This document shows, in pieces, positions 12,401 through 19,995 of a DNA stretch of 64,000 nucleotides. Position 1 is the first letter of the stretch, and every line of letters starts with the position of its first letter. Position numbers and translations under genes: made by a program. The stretch comes from Ruminiclostridium papyrosolvens DSM 2782 (GTDB taxonomy: Bacteria; Bacillota; Clostridia; Acetivibrionales; DSM-1351), in NCBI RefSeq assembly GCF_029318685.1, contig NZ_CP119677.1, forward strand, positions 2,533,001 through 2,597,000, in the 5' to 3' direction. The notes under the pieces were generated by a model, which had not been told where the DNA came from, made no database searches, and saw only the letters and a list, made by a program, of their open reading frames with translations.

Positions 12401-15400
12401 ATGTCCACAGCCGATATCAAGCAGTTTTTTAATTTGATTAAAATCCTCCTTGCAAAAGAGCACCTGGCGCATTTCTATTTGTTTTGCTTTCACCAACTCT
12501 GCTTCGGCAGCGAATTGCTCAGGATGCAAAAAGACGCGGCTCATAGAAAATCCAGGGATTTTTTCTTCAAAGGGGCAAAACGTTAGATATTCTTCCTGAA
12601 ACTCTTTTTTACTATCTCTGGTTATAATTGTATACAACTCTACTGCTTTGTTTTTATATTCTTGCTCCAGCGTTGCTGCACATTTTTCTTCGGGATTATT
12701 GTTTTGGTTAATATCTATCCAGCATCTCCTTTTTGCAAACGGATAAGCAGGCAACGAAATTCTCTTTACTGCTTCATCCTGATGTAGCTTCTCCCAAGGA
12801 ATATTAAACCCTTCCACCCAAAGTAGAGCGAATTGGTTCAAGTTCCGCCCCTCCAGAGCATTCTTAATTATAATTTCAATTCCTTCCCTGTCAGATAATT
12901 GTTTCTTGCTGTCTTCTTTTATCTTTTCAATATTTCCCGTGATAATTTCTTTTGGAAACATCTCCGCATGGCGAGAAGAAATAATGGCTTCCAATTTTGA
13001 ACACAAATCTTGTTTTGAGGAAGCAACAATTGCCACTCTCTCTTTCATGGCATCCCTTCCCGTCTGAAGAGTATAGGCTATATCCGGCAAGCGTATGCCG
13101 GCAGATGACTCACTATTTAAAAAATCAAGCATTTGTTGGATAATTACTCGCAATCTGTCCGGGTTTTTGGCAGAAAAAACTATAATCTGCGGCAAATCTT
13201 TCAAGGGACAAATGGGTTCTTCCTGCGGAGGAAGATATTCTTCGATTACTGCATGGGCATTAGTACCACTGATTCCAGTACTACTGATTGCACCTAATTT
13301 TTTCTGACCATTTTCAGTAATCCATGCTTGATTCTCTTTGCTTATAATAAACGGGCTTTCTATAAAATTTATATATTCGTTTTTAGCTTCATGGTTAGGC
13401 AAAGCCGGAATGGTATGATATTTCATCGCCATGAGCATACTGATTAAGTTAACTACTCCGGAAGCAGCAAACGTGTGTCCGATTAAAGGTTTAACGGAGC
13501 CTAAAGTACAGAACTGCTTTTTATTTGTGTATTGCTTGAAAGAATTTGTTAAGGCTTCGACCTCTATAGAATCTCCAAACTTTGAGCCCACGCTGTGGGA
13601 TAATACATACTGTATATTGCTTGGATTGATATCATATTTATTATAAATGTTTTTAATCAACTCCGTCTGGCTCACAAGATTCGGGGCTGTTATTCCATTA
13701 CCCCTGCCATTGTAATTTACTCCGCTTGCTTTAATACATCCATATATATGGTCTTTATCTGATATCGCTTTAGATAAAGGCTTGAGCAGAACAACAGCTG
13801 CTGCTTCACCAGGCACTAATCCGTCAGCACGCTGTTCAAATACATAGCATTTTCCATCCGAGGACAGCATATCAGCTTGACTTAATGCTAAATATATCAT
13901 AGGGGTAACCAATAAACCGATACCACCTACCAGTGCCATATTGCAATCCCCTTGACGCAAGGCTTGACATGCATGGTGAATAGCCACCAAACCGGATGCA
14001 CACGCGGCTGTTAACGCTAGATTCGGACCTTTTAAATCTAATAAATAGGCGATACGAGCAGATAGGGTGGCATTCTGGTTACTGTTGAGCTGTCCTTTCC
14101 CACCAGTTACCATTCCATACTGGCTCTCTTCGACGCCAACATATACTCCGCATGACGTTCCTCTGATTTTTTCACCCATATAACCTGCATCCTCCAAGGC
14201 ATGCCATGCTTCCTCCAGAAATATACGCTGCTGCGGATCCATGACTTCTGCCTCTTTTGGTGAGATTTCGAAAAACAGGGGGTCAAATTGATCCGGATTG
14301 GATATAAATCCCCCCCACCTGGAATTGGTTTTGCCATCTTCCTGATGAGGGTCTCCATAATACTTTTGCCAATCCCAGCGGCTTGCAGGTATTTCTGTAA
14401 TACATTCCCTGCCATCCTTCAGGTTATTCCATAATTCACCGACCGTATCGGCTCCCGGAAACCGCCCGCTCATCCCTATGACTGCAATGGGCTCCGGAAT
14501 ACTCTGGGGAGTGCTATCTACGGCAAGCATGAAGCTTCCAGCTCCCTGCTCGGACGAAGCTGCTTGCGGGGCTTTTTGTAGAACTGCCTGCTTAGCAGCA
14601 TCCTCCCGATAAAAATTCTGGATAGCTTGTTGATGCTCTGTAAAAAAGTATTGTGTAAGTCTTTCAATGGTGGAATATCCAAAAAACACGGCAGGGGTAA
14701 TTTCAATTCCATAATGACCGGTTAATATGGTTGCAAACCGGGCCAGACTGATGGAATCAAAGCCAAAATCCGCAAAGTTCTCCTCTTTGTCCAGTTTCTC
14801 CCGTGGGATTTTTAATACATTCCCGGCAAGTTCTTTCAAGTCCCACTCCAAACACTGCTCCAGGCTTAGCCCCTTCATCTCGGTTCGTCTTCCCTTGCCT
14901 GAAGGCTTGTATATGTCAGGGGTCTGTGCTTGGGATTGGTTCCCGGCAAGCCCTAAAAAGCTGTGCACCCGGCCAGGCTGTCCCGCCAGTACCAGATGCT
15001 GTATATTGTTCTGTGCCAGCAAGCGGTCGAACATGAAAATGCCCTCTTCGGTTTCCAAAAAACGTTGTCCGCTGGATTTGAGATACATTTCAGCATTATC
15101 GCCTTCTTTAGCTCCCATTCCGCCTTCCTTCCAGAGCGGCCAGTTAATGACAACCGCCTTGCCGGGCTGCTGATTATTACGATAATGCCCATAAGCCATC
15201 AGAAAGCGGTTGCCAACAGCATAGTCGCAGGAGCCGAAATCACCTAGTATTGCTGCACTTGAAGAGAAATAACAGATAAAATCAAGGGGTTCCCGGCAAA
15301 GTAGCTCATCGAGTATGATCGTTCCCTTGATCTTGGGTCCCAGCACCTCTTCAAAGCTTGAAATGTCCTTGTCCAGGATGCTTCCTCCCCCTGCAAGCCC

Positions 15401-18400
15401 TGCCGCGTGCACGACTCCCCGTATCTCCCCGAAGCGTTCCTTCGCCTGACTCAAGCCTTCCTTCATGCGGGCCTGGTCACAGACGTCCGCCTGCAGGTAC
15501 AATACCTGGCCGCCTAAGTCCTCCAGTATTTTTATCTTCATTTGTTTTTTTTCATCCATGGGGGACCGACCGGTCAGTATGAGATTTGCGTGCTGCGTTT
15601 TTGCCAGATGTCCTGCAAGCTGGAGTCCCAACCCGCCGCAGCCGCCTGTAATGAGGTAGGTTCCTCCAGGCTTCAGCAGGCTGTTTCCCGGCTCCATTTT
15701 TGTTGGACGTATCCGGCAAATATACCGCTTGCCCTCCTGGTACAGGATACTTGAGTTTTTTGGGGTCGGCATCTCTCTCCAGAGCTTCTGCAGCCAGTCC
15801 TTTATATCCGGTTCCCGGTTTTCTTCGCTCTCCTGCATGATTGCCGCAATTCGGGTATCTGGCATAACAAGCCCCAGGGAGCGCTCAAAGCCAATCCACG
15901 ATTCAAGGTGACACCGTTCCAGCATGTCCTCATATTGAGCAGCCAGAAGGATGTGGCTGGGTTTTAGTTTTGAGAAGGAAATTCCCTGCAGGATATGTAC
16001 GATACAGGAATAATCCCTTATATGTTTTTTGTCCTCCAAAGGCCATAGATAGAGGACGGCATCTATATTTCCATAATCCTCACGTATGCTCTTGAAGGCA
16101 TCCTTATAGGTGTCCGGGTCTTTGGGTGATATGCGGTAGGCCTGTTCGGATTGTTTGCGGTAGCTGGTGCTTTGGGAGATGAAAATCACGCTGGTCTGCC
16201 CGTCAAGAGCCTGCACTGCTTCAATTGCCGCTTGCTGCTTTTTAGAATCCGAAAGAAAACAGACCATGGCTTTAATCCTGGCTGAAGAATTGTCCGGCAA
16301 TACCTGCTCCTGCCATGTTTCTTCAAAGGTCATCAGTTCAAAGGCTTCTTCTGCTTCCGGAAATGTTGAAGTGAACCTCTGTTGGGAGAGGTTGGAGGTG
16401 TTTTGATGCGGCAGCGGATGAACGGAGGTTGCTACAGGTGCTGCTGTAGCTGTTTTAGCCGCCCAATAACGCTCCCTGGCAAAGGGGTAGGTGGGAAGAC
16501 TAATGCGATGAGGCTTGATGCTGCTGTAGAGCTTGTTCCAATCAAAAGATAGACCATCAACCCAGAGGCTGAGCAATTTGCCGTACTTGCCTTTTGTAAT
16601 CCAAGCCTCAATAGCTTTTTGCATATCCTCATCCGCTGTAAAAATAGCCTGGGTCTCCTTGCTGCGCTTGACCTGTCCGCGATACAAATCGGGAATGTCA
16701 TCCCGACCCTCCAGATAGCCTTGCAGCTTTTCCTCAAGTTCTTTGATACTGCCCGCAATCACAGCCAAACGCTCTTCCATAGCTTCGCGTCCCACCTGCA
16801 GAGTATAGGCAATGTCGGCAAGGCTGTCTTTTGAGAATTGCTGCTCGTGTACGGCGGACAACAATCGCTGCACCTGCTCACCGAGGTGGTTCTCATTCCT
16901 GGCCGATAACACAATAATAACAGGATTGTGAACTAAAATGTCAATTGACCGCCGAGCCTGGTCTTTGGGTATATATTCTTCAATGACTACGAAGGCATTG
17001 GCTCCTCCCGCTCCAAAGGAAGAAATACCCGCAATCCTCGGCCACTCTGCTGTCTCACCATTTATGGAAATTACAGGCCGTTTCCATGGAGCAATTTCTT
17101 GCTGTACTACAAACGGGGTGCCGGCAAAATCAATATTGGAGTTAAGTGTTTGGGAATGCAAGGAAGGCATCAGCTGCTGGTATTTGAACTGCAGTAATAT
17201 TTTAGTCAACCCAGCAATGCCTGCCGCACTCTCACAATGTCCAATATTCGACTTTACCGATCCGATAGCACAGAACTGCTTGACCGTGGTATCTTTCTCA
17301 AAAGCCTTGGTCAGACCAGCGATCTCGATGGGATCTCCCAGCGCCGTACCTGTCCCGTGGGCTTCAATATAGCTGATTGTTCTGGCATGAACCTTTGTCC
17401 GCTGCAATGCTTCGGAAATCAACCGTGCTTGGGCATTGGGATTGGGTACAGTATACCCGTTGGTTTTTCCTCCAGCGTTAATCATACTTCCCTTAATTAT
17501 GCCATAAATATGATCTCCATCTTCAATTGCCCTTGCTAAAGGTTTCAGGACGATTGCCCCTACGCCTTCACCATCAACGAAACCATCCGCCTGATCTCCA
17601 AAGGACTTGCAACTGTCGCCTGCTGAGAGCATTGTTGCCGCTGCTAACCTCATATAATGGACAGGGTCTACAATGAGATTGACCCCACCGGCAATGGCAC
17701 ACTCGCTTGTACCGCTGTATATGCTTTCCAAAGCCAGATGAACAGCCGTTAAGGAAGATGAGCAGGCAGTATCTATGGCTATACTTGGTCCCTGAAAATT
17801 GAAAAGGTAGGAAACCCGATTGGCTATAGACCAATAACTAGCCCCTGAAGAATAGTTCCCATTCATAACTCCTGCAAATACACCGATTTTACCGCTCTCA
17901 CAAAGGTTTGCAGGTGTGTATCCCGCATCTTCGATACTGGCATAGCACGTTTCCAGGAACAAGCGCTCCTGGGGATCCATGTATTCAGCCTCAGCAGGAG
18001 AAATATGAAAGAATAACGGGTCGAATTTATCAATATCTCTTATAAATCCACCCCATTTTGTATATACCGACCCTGGTTTACCTTTGGCTTGATCAAAATA
18101 TTCCCGCCAATCCCAACGGTCTCCAGGAATTTCTGTAATGCAATTTTTCCCTTTTTTTAAATTTGCTCCGAATTCGTTAACATTATCCGCACCGGCGTAG
18201 CGTCCGGAAAGCCCTATAATTGCAATATCCTGAGCAATGAAATTGGACGGTGCGGGCTTCTCAGGCTCTGTTTCAGGCAATTGGGAACGCCTGGTTTTTC
18301 TGTATCCCGGTAAAGCAGGCATTGGCGGGAGTCCCGGCGACCCTACATTGCCGAAGCTTTCCCTGCCCGGTTCCTTTTCTTCCAGTCCTACCAGAGCAAT

Positions 18401-19984
18401 TAATTTATCCTTCTGTGTTTCCATGAAATATTGTATTAAATCATCAATGGTTTGATATTCAAAAAACAATGTACTGCCAATGTTCGCAAATACCTTGCGT
18501 AAAGTATCAGTCAACTTAACCACCAAAATTGAGTCTATGCCGTATTTCTGCAATGGCTCTGACGAATCTATCTTATGAACCGGCATTCCAAGAGTTTCGC
18601 CAATTAATTTCTTGATATATGCCGTACTTTTTTCTCGCAACAAGTCTTGCGTAACCATTTTTCCAGGTGCTGCCGAAGGTTCATGCACAGGGGCCCGCTT
18701 AACCGGAACCGTCGGCCTGTCTAGCCGGGCAACAGGCATTTCAGGAGATCTACCCAGTTTTAATCCCTGTTTTTGGCGGACAACACCATTACTTTCGGCG
18801 GCAATAATCTGCTGGCCTAAAGCCCCGGCCTCTTCCACCGGAAAAAATACCGACCGGAAGCCTTCACTTTCCAGTACTGCTTTCCATGTTTGAGGAGATA
18901 ACCCGGGACAGCCCGGAATGCGTAACCCTGCATCTTCATATAGCCACCATCCCTTTAAGAGTCCAAAGGTTAGGTGGGAAAACAAGGACTTGCCGGTAAT
19001 CTCATTTAGTAGGATTAAACCATTTTTCTTCAAGGCAGCTTTCGCGTTTTGTAAAGTTTGCCTTATATTTTTGGTAGCATGCAGCACATTTGCTGCAATG
19101 ACAATATCGTACCGGCCGGCACTCATTCCTTGCCCAGCCATCGGCTCTTCGACATTAAAGATTCTATATTTTAAATAAGGGTTCTGTGTACCATACACTT
19201 TTTCAGCATGCTGCAAAAATGCTTGGGATATATCGGTATAACAGTACTCCTGGATATGTTTACTGTATAGCTGAAGCTTGGCAAAGACCATAGCGCTCGT
19301 TCCCCCAGTTCCGGCACCAATTTCAAGGATACGTAACTGCACCGTTGAATCCTGCCTTATGCGCTCTTGGACATAGGAGACTAAAGTATCGGCAAGGACT
19401 TCATTAAAATAGTCCGCAACTACATTATGCTGGTAAACCCTTTCAACCAGCTCCATGGATGAATTTGGGAATATCACATCAGTGGCTGGGATTTTACCAG
19501 TCAGAATTTCCGGTAGAGCAATAAGTGTTGCCTCGCTTAAAACAACCTGGCTATATATTTGGGGATCTTTAAGCCATATTTCTTTTTTTAGATCCCACTC
19601 TTTCCATACAAGGTTAGTGTCTACTTGGGTTGTACCTGTTGCAGCATATGTTTCCCCATCATACAGGAGATAGTTATTTTTCGTCAGAACCTCTATACTT
19701 TCTTCCATCCACCTATGGTATAAATCAATCAGTCCTCCTTTGGTTTTGAGGTCTGCAATAGAACCCTTTCCCGAAAAAACACCCATCAACTGTAACTGGC
19801 CCCAAAGCATTTGGCAGAGAAATTGATTCAACTCCTTAATTTGCTGGCTTATATCTGCGCTCATGAGCTGTACCTTAGGTTCTTGTTCGAGAATGTACTT
19901 TTTTATATTTTGAATACTTGAGGGAATGTCATCAGTATAAACCGTAATTAATTCATTTGATTTTGCTTCTAAATTTATTTTCAT
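3473..19984 (-). CDS. PKS gene D: MT-ACP-KS-KR-ACP-KS-oMT-ACP-KS-DH-KR-MT-ACP-KS
   Basis: Giant trans-AT PKS subunit of 5503 residues with no AT domain. In order: C-methyltransferase (about 50-400, LEIGAGTGGTS near 224); ACP (GIDSI, 483); KS (585-1000, DTACSSS, EAHGTGT); KR (GGCGGLG 1450, YAVGN 1590); ACP (GFDSI, 1742); KS with odd motifs (1831-2250, TAACASG, HSVGS in place of HGTGT); a second MT type with LDIGCGHATD near 2525 preceded by IPGFSMSR, which fits the embedded O-methyltransferases of trans-AT PKSs; ACP (GVGSI, 2820, Ser kept); KS (2903-3320, NTACSSS, EAHGTAT); DH (HxxxGxxxxP 3535, DSALQ 3703); KR (GGAGGIG 4035, YSAGC 4173); C-MT (LEIGAGTGGTS 4480); ACP (GIDSI, 4728); KS (4830-5268, DTMCSSS); docking tail 5440-5503. 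The first MT and ACP complete the DH-KR half-module that ends gene C, 11 nt upstream. The last KS is completed by the DH of gene E. Expected chemistry: alpha-methyl olefin, hydroxyl, O-methylation, alpha-methyl olefin. Confidence 0.96.
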   Translation of the reverse strand: MKINLEAKSNELITVYTDDIPSSIQNIKKYILEQEPKVQLMSADISQQIKELNQFLCQMLWGQLQLMGVFSGKGSIADLKTKGGLIDLYHRWMEESIEVLTKNNYLLYDGETYAATGTTQVDTNLVWKEWDLKKEIWLKDPQIYSQVVLSEATLIALPEILTGKIPATDVIFPNSSMELVERVYQHNVVADYFNEVLADTLVSYVQERIRQDSTVQLRILEIGAGTGGTSAMVFAKLQLYSKHIQEYCYTDISQAFLQHAEKVYGTQNPYLKYRIFNVEEPMAGQGMSAGRYDIVIAANVLHATKNIRQTLQNAKAALKKNGLILLNEITGKSLFSHLTFGLLKGWWLYEDAGLRIPGCPGLSPQTWKAVLESEGFRSVFFPVEEAGALGQQIIAAESNGVVRQKQGLKLGRSPEMPVARLDRPTVPVKRAPVHEPSAAPGKMVTQDLLREKSTAYIKKLIGETLGMPVHKIDSSEPLQKYGIDSILVVKLTDTLRKVFANIGSTLFFEYQTIDDLIQYFMETQKDKLIALVGLEEKEPGRESFGNVGSPGLPPMPALPGYRKTRRSQLPETEPEKPAPSNFIAQDIAIIGLSGRYAGADNVNEFGANLKKGKNCITEIPGDRWDWREYFDQAKGKPGSVYTKWGGFIRDIDKFDPLFFHISPAEAEYMDPQERLFLETCYASIEDAGYTPANLCESGKIGVFAGVMNGNYSSGASYWSIANRVSYLFNFQGPSIAIDTACSSSLTAVHLALESIYSGTSECAIAGGVNLIVDPVHYMRLAAATMLSAGDSCKSFGDQADGFVDGEGVGAIVLKPLARAIEDGDHIYGIIKGSMINAGGKTNGYTVPNPNAQARLISEALQRTKVHARTISYIEAHGTGTALGDPIEIAGLTKAFEKDTTVKQFCAIGSVKSNIGHCESAAGIAGLTKILLQFKYQQLMPSLHSQTLNSNIDFAGTPFVVQQEIAPWKRPVISINGETAEWPRIAGISSFGAGGANAFVVIEEYIPKDQARRSIDILVHNPVIIVLSARNENHLGEQVQRLLSAVHEQQFSKDSLADIAYTLQVGREAMEERLAVIAGSIKELEEKLQGYLEGRDDIPDLYRGQVKRSKETQAIFTADEDMQKAIEAWITKGKYGKLLSLWVDGLSFDWNKLYSSIKPHRISLPTYPFARERYWAAKTATAAPVATSVHPLPHQNTSNLSQQRFTSTFPEAEEAFELMTFEETWQEQVLPDNSSARIKAMVCFLSDSKKQQAAIEAVQALDGQTSVIFISQSTSYRKQSEQAYRISPKDPDTYKDAFKSIREDYGNIDAVLYLWPLEDKKHIRDYSCIVHILQGISFSKLKPSHILLAAQYEDMLERCHLESWIGFERSLGLVMPDTRIAAIMQESEENREPDIKDWLQKLWREMPTPKNSSILYQEGKRYICRIRPTKMEPGNSLLKPGGTYLITGGCGGLGLQLAGHLAKTQHANLILTGRSPMDEKKQMKIKILEDLGGQVLYLQADVCDQARMKEGLSQAKERFGEIRGVVHAAGLAGGGSILDKDISSFEEVLGPKIKGTIILDELLCREPLDFICYFSSSAAILGDFGSCDYAVGNRFLMAYGHYRNNQQPGKAVVINWPLWKEGGMGAKEGDNAEMYLKSSGQRFLETEEGIFMFDRLLAQNNIQHLVLAGQPGRVHSFLGLAGNQSQAQTPDIYKPSGKGRRTEMKGLSLEQCLEWDLKELAGNVLKIPREKLDKEENFADFGFDSISLARFATILTGHYGIEITPAVFFGYSTIERLTQYFFTEHQQAIQNFYREDAAKQAVLQKAPQAASSEQGAGSFMLAVDSTPQSIPEPIAVIGMSGRFPGADTVGELWNNLKDGRECITEIPASRWDWQKYYGDPHQEDGKTNSRWGGFISNPDQFDPLFFEISPKEAEVMDPQQRIFLEEAWHALEDAGYMGEKIRGTSCGVYVGVEESQYGMVTGGKGQLNSNQNATLSARIAYLLDLKGPNLALTAACASGLVAIHHACQALRQGDCNMALVGGIGLLVTPMIYLALSQADMLSSDGKCYVFEQRADGLVPGEAAAVVLLKPLSKAISDKDHIYGCIKASGVNYNGRGNGITAPNLVSQTELIKNIYNKYDINPSNIQYVLSHSVGSKFGDSIEVEALTNSFKQYTNKKQFCTLGSVKPLIGHTFAASGVVNLISMLMAMKYHTIPALPNHEAKNEYINFIESPFIISKENQAWITENGQKKLGAISSTGISGTNAHAVIEEYLPPQEEPICPLKDLPQIIVFSAKNPDRLRVIIQQMLDFLNSESSAGIRLPDIAYTLQTGRDAMKERVAIVASSKQDLCSKLEAIISSRHAEMFPKEIITGNIEKIKEDSKKQLSDREGIEIIIKNALEGRNLNQFALLWVEGFNIPWEKLHQDEAVKRISLPAYPFAKRRCWIDINQNNNPEEKCAATLEQEYKNKAVELYTIITRDSKKEFQEEYLTFCPFEEKIPGFSMSRVFLHPEQFAAEAELVKAKQIEMRQVLFCKEDFNQIKKLLDIGCGHATDIIQIAALYPNIKTHGFTITKAQAELGNQRIAEMKLGSRAQVFNRDSSKAPFPDCYDLIIGIEVCCHIRDKHSLFKNISASLDEDGRVLLMDFIANLRGSIVDPNIEISIATSKDWIDIFSTYNLVIDEIIDVSRQIANYTYDLELEQNIKHLPEVSQNSLRNYANQSLSIEQGWLSYCLFKLKKDTKRSKSELLEDNAYKLAHKTPYSKALTEMLDQGYIPYPKSLDKTFSNQQNDSKNHQLIDNKIHTGILKDLTIISEILREEFLTVLGLERTDLEEAETFQGLGVGSINAVKLLEAINTRFNLDLPTSVIFEFNTLDSLAKYIAEYVPELTEQIMSVNQAAGQLQEVLSEEKHTKVNVVSNLDTQLQKSTDDIAVVGLSCRCAGANGQNEFWDLLRQGKDCIQEIKKQSWLDFFDANSLNMVPSRYGAIEDIEFFDSLFFKISPKEAESMDVAQRILLQECYKALEDAGYTPSSLQGRQVGTIIGTMGNVSVTQDFSHFSMLGYDTSILAARIAYFLDLKGPAMAINTACSSSLVAVDTACNKLKNHEIDLAISGGITIYSNPGAFITMNNAGMLSPTGECRPFDNEANGIVVGDGVGVVILKRLKEAQRDNDFIYGIIRGSGTNQDGQTSGITAPSFLSQSQLQESVYRRNHIAVEDIQYIEAHGTATKLGDPIEIDALSDSFKKFTARKCFCAIGSMKANIGHTTAAAGVLSLIKVLLSMKNKEMAPSINFTKGNEHIDFENSPVVVNTTLKEWPVNSKGSRLAAINSFGFSGTNAHIVVEEYPANSQGSVKVEGATPGLLVLSAESEEVLREYARETKEFIQACNDFNLADLLYTFQVGRASMSYRLALLSNNKEMLLAKLEQFIEGNVPIDSFFGKTGKNNVINLGDTEEGKEYIQRLIKNNNTRKLAELWVNGNQIDWKVIYQKGAVRRLPGLPTYPFAKKRYRIPEIEVKPVSSTAAIAPAIHPLLHQNTSTLAEQRFTSVFTGQELFLADHKINGQNILPGVAYLEMARVAIEKAVGASDEALIRLEDVVWVRPITVEGQPIQVHIALYPEETGRIAYEIYSQPDQNNTKPIVHSQGAAVLGIAKEPPVLVLKTLQTQCTQTILSASQCYGAFKSAGFDYGPTLKGIERVYVGSGQVLARLSLPTAISDTQCQFVLHPGMMDSALQASIGLMMSMVSSGGGIGSKLSPPFALNELQIFGGCTSAMWAHIRYNDDNVSGDRVLKLDIDLCDEQGRVCVRMKAVSLIMLEGDIQIGNPEKAVSYETSIKPLVGTFMMKPVWDVDLIEKGQALPYPTDRVVIAGDDKGDRSVIMQYYPNAQVLHIQSDDTIEAIVKRIKEQDSIDHILYIVPYRPLKSQADEALIEEQEKGVLQIFRMIKALLRLDYGDKVLGWTIITVQTQPINKNDVVNPTHASLHGLVGSMAKEYPNWQVRLVDLEADCTWPMEDIFTLLPNPQGNPWIYRGQEWHRQKLIPFQSPPFEWTLYKPEGVYVVIGGAGGIGEAWSEYMISTYHARIIWIGRRQKDETIQAQIDRLAALGPEPQYISADAANRNALQKAYEQVKQLYGQINGVIHSAIGLLDQSLANMEEERFRGGLLAKVDVSVRLAQVFKQEPLDFALFFSSIGAFAKDHGRSNYSAGCSFEDAFANYLSREWPCAVKVMNWGYWGNVGVGSVIPQVFKNSIAMAGLSSIEPSEAMDALERLLTGPIDQIALVKTTKPLVMERINPQEQIVIYPENIHSYIHKIKNRILKQGLQDKNMKLEIGVHMQEIDSLLCKLLFGQLQSIGLFTEKNFMIDDLETKGLNHLLKRWLAESIVVLTSNNYLSFDKEVYTVADPTPIGIEAVWNEWHLKKHPWLNEPNTRDKIILVEATLRALPDILTGKVPATDVMFPNSSMELVEGIYKNNPISDYFNGNLADTLVAYIEKRRQDQSGRLRIIEIGAGTGGTSEMVFEKIKPFRDYIEEYCYTDVSKAFLLHAEKEYGSDNPYLTFQIFDVEAPIAKQNISAGGYDVVIAANVLHATKNIRQTLRNIKAILKKNGLLLLNEISGNTLFTHLTFGLLDGWWLYEDTALRIPGCPGLSSQTWQSVLEDEGFQQVFFTAQEGHVYGQQNIAAESDGVVRQKLLEPDTEKKKDGMTLKKPQKFPVRKVGGPTQDLIREKSTAYFKKIIGDILKIPCNEIDSSEQLESYGIDSILIVQLSNTLRKVFENISSTLFFEYQTIDAIVDYFMKTQRSSLISLTGLEDNNPTEGQGSDEEIFIPPNPLHQNYTFRVSEHPFVLHKRPIENPESQQYREPIAIIGLSGRYPQAKDIQEYWENLKAGKDCITEIPEERWPLEGFYYPNSKGAIPQGKSYSKWGGFIEGFADFDPLFFNISPREAINMDPQERLFIESCWGVLEDAGYTKEQLATKHNQRVGVFAGITRTGFDLYGPDLWKQDEKFSPYTSFCSAANRVSYLLNLQGPSIPIDTMCSSSLVAIHEACEHIHNGECEMAIAGGVNLYLHPSSYIGLCAQNMLSADGKCKSFGRGGNGFVPGEGVGCILLKRLSQAVADEDHIYAIIRGTRINHGGKTNGYTVPNPTAQGEVIRTAMDKAGVDARTISYVEAHGTGTELGDPIEISGLTQAFRKDTHDTGFCAIGSVKTNIGHLEGAAGIAGVTKILLQMKHQKIAPSLHSSELNPNIDFAGTPFIVQQELAEWKRPHIKIDGETSEYPRIAGISAFGAGGSNAHAVIEEYIPKLKRPQIQVTRGNPAIVVLSARNADRLHEQVERLLNAIQVQRLSDTDLADIAYTLQVGREGMEERLAVIVVSIKELEEKLKSFLEGRNEIPDLYRGQVKRNKDTLAFFTADEDMQKAIEAWAVKGKHTKLVNLWVKGLSFDWNKLYGDIKPCRISLPTYPFDRERYWVPESKKQIETTSLPLQSSIQFDEKFYDLLIDEIMKDTISIDTAIQKAEDFISMQNGFPVLGGEL
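3481..3487 (-). promoter_or_regulatory. Ribosome binding site of PKS gene E
   Basis: GGAGGAG on the minus strand, about 5-6 nt before the ATG at 3476 and inside the end of gene D. It fixes the start of gene E and indicates translational coupling through the ATGA overlap. Confidence 0.85.
3680..4160 (-). repeat. Post-KS linker repeat, copy 1 (gene D)
   Basis: Encodes the flanking region after a KS (IVVLSARNADRL..., DLADIAYTLQVGREGMEERL..., RISLPTYPF). Highly similar copies at 16440-16960, 26040-26560, 32600-33120 and 37130-37640. Confidence 0.85.
5101..5493 (-). repeat. KS-start repeat, copy 2 (gene D, last KS)
   Basis: Partner of 1-393. It encodes the N-terminal part of the KS from the EPIAIIGLSG start to the GVFAGITRT block. 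Confidence 0.92.
14240..16352 (-). repeat. KR-ACP-KS-start cassette, copy 1 (gene D)
   Basis: Runs from the front of a KS through the ACP and a whole KR. It is near-identical to 23815-25927 at a constant offset of about 9575 bases; the KR part (about 14870-16350) has only scattered single differences. Confidence 0.92.
16440..16960 (-). repeat. Post-KS linker repeat, copy 2 (gene D)
   Basis: Same family as 3680-4160; follows the first KS of gene D. Confidence 0.8.
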
Positions 19985-19995
19985 TGTTATACCCC

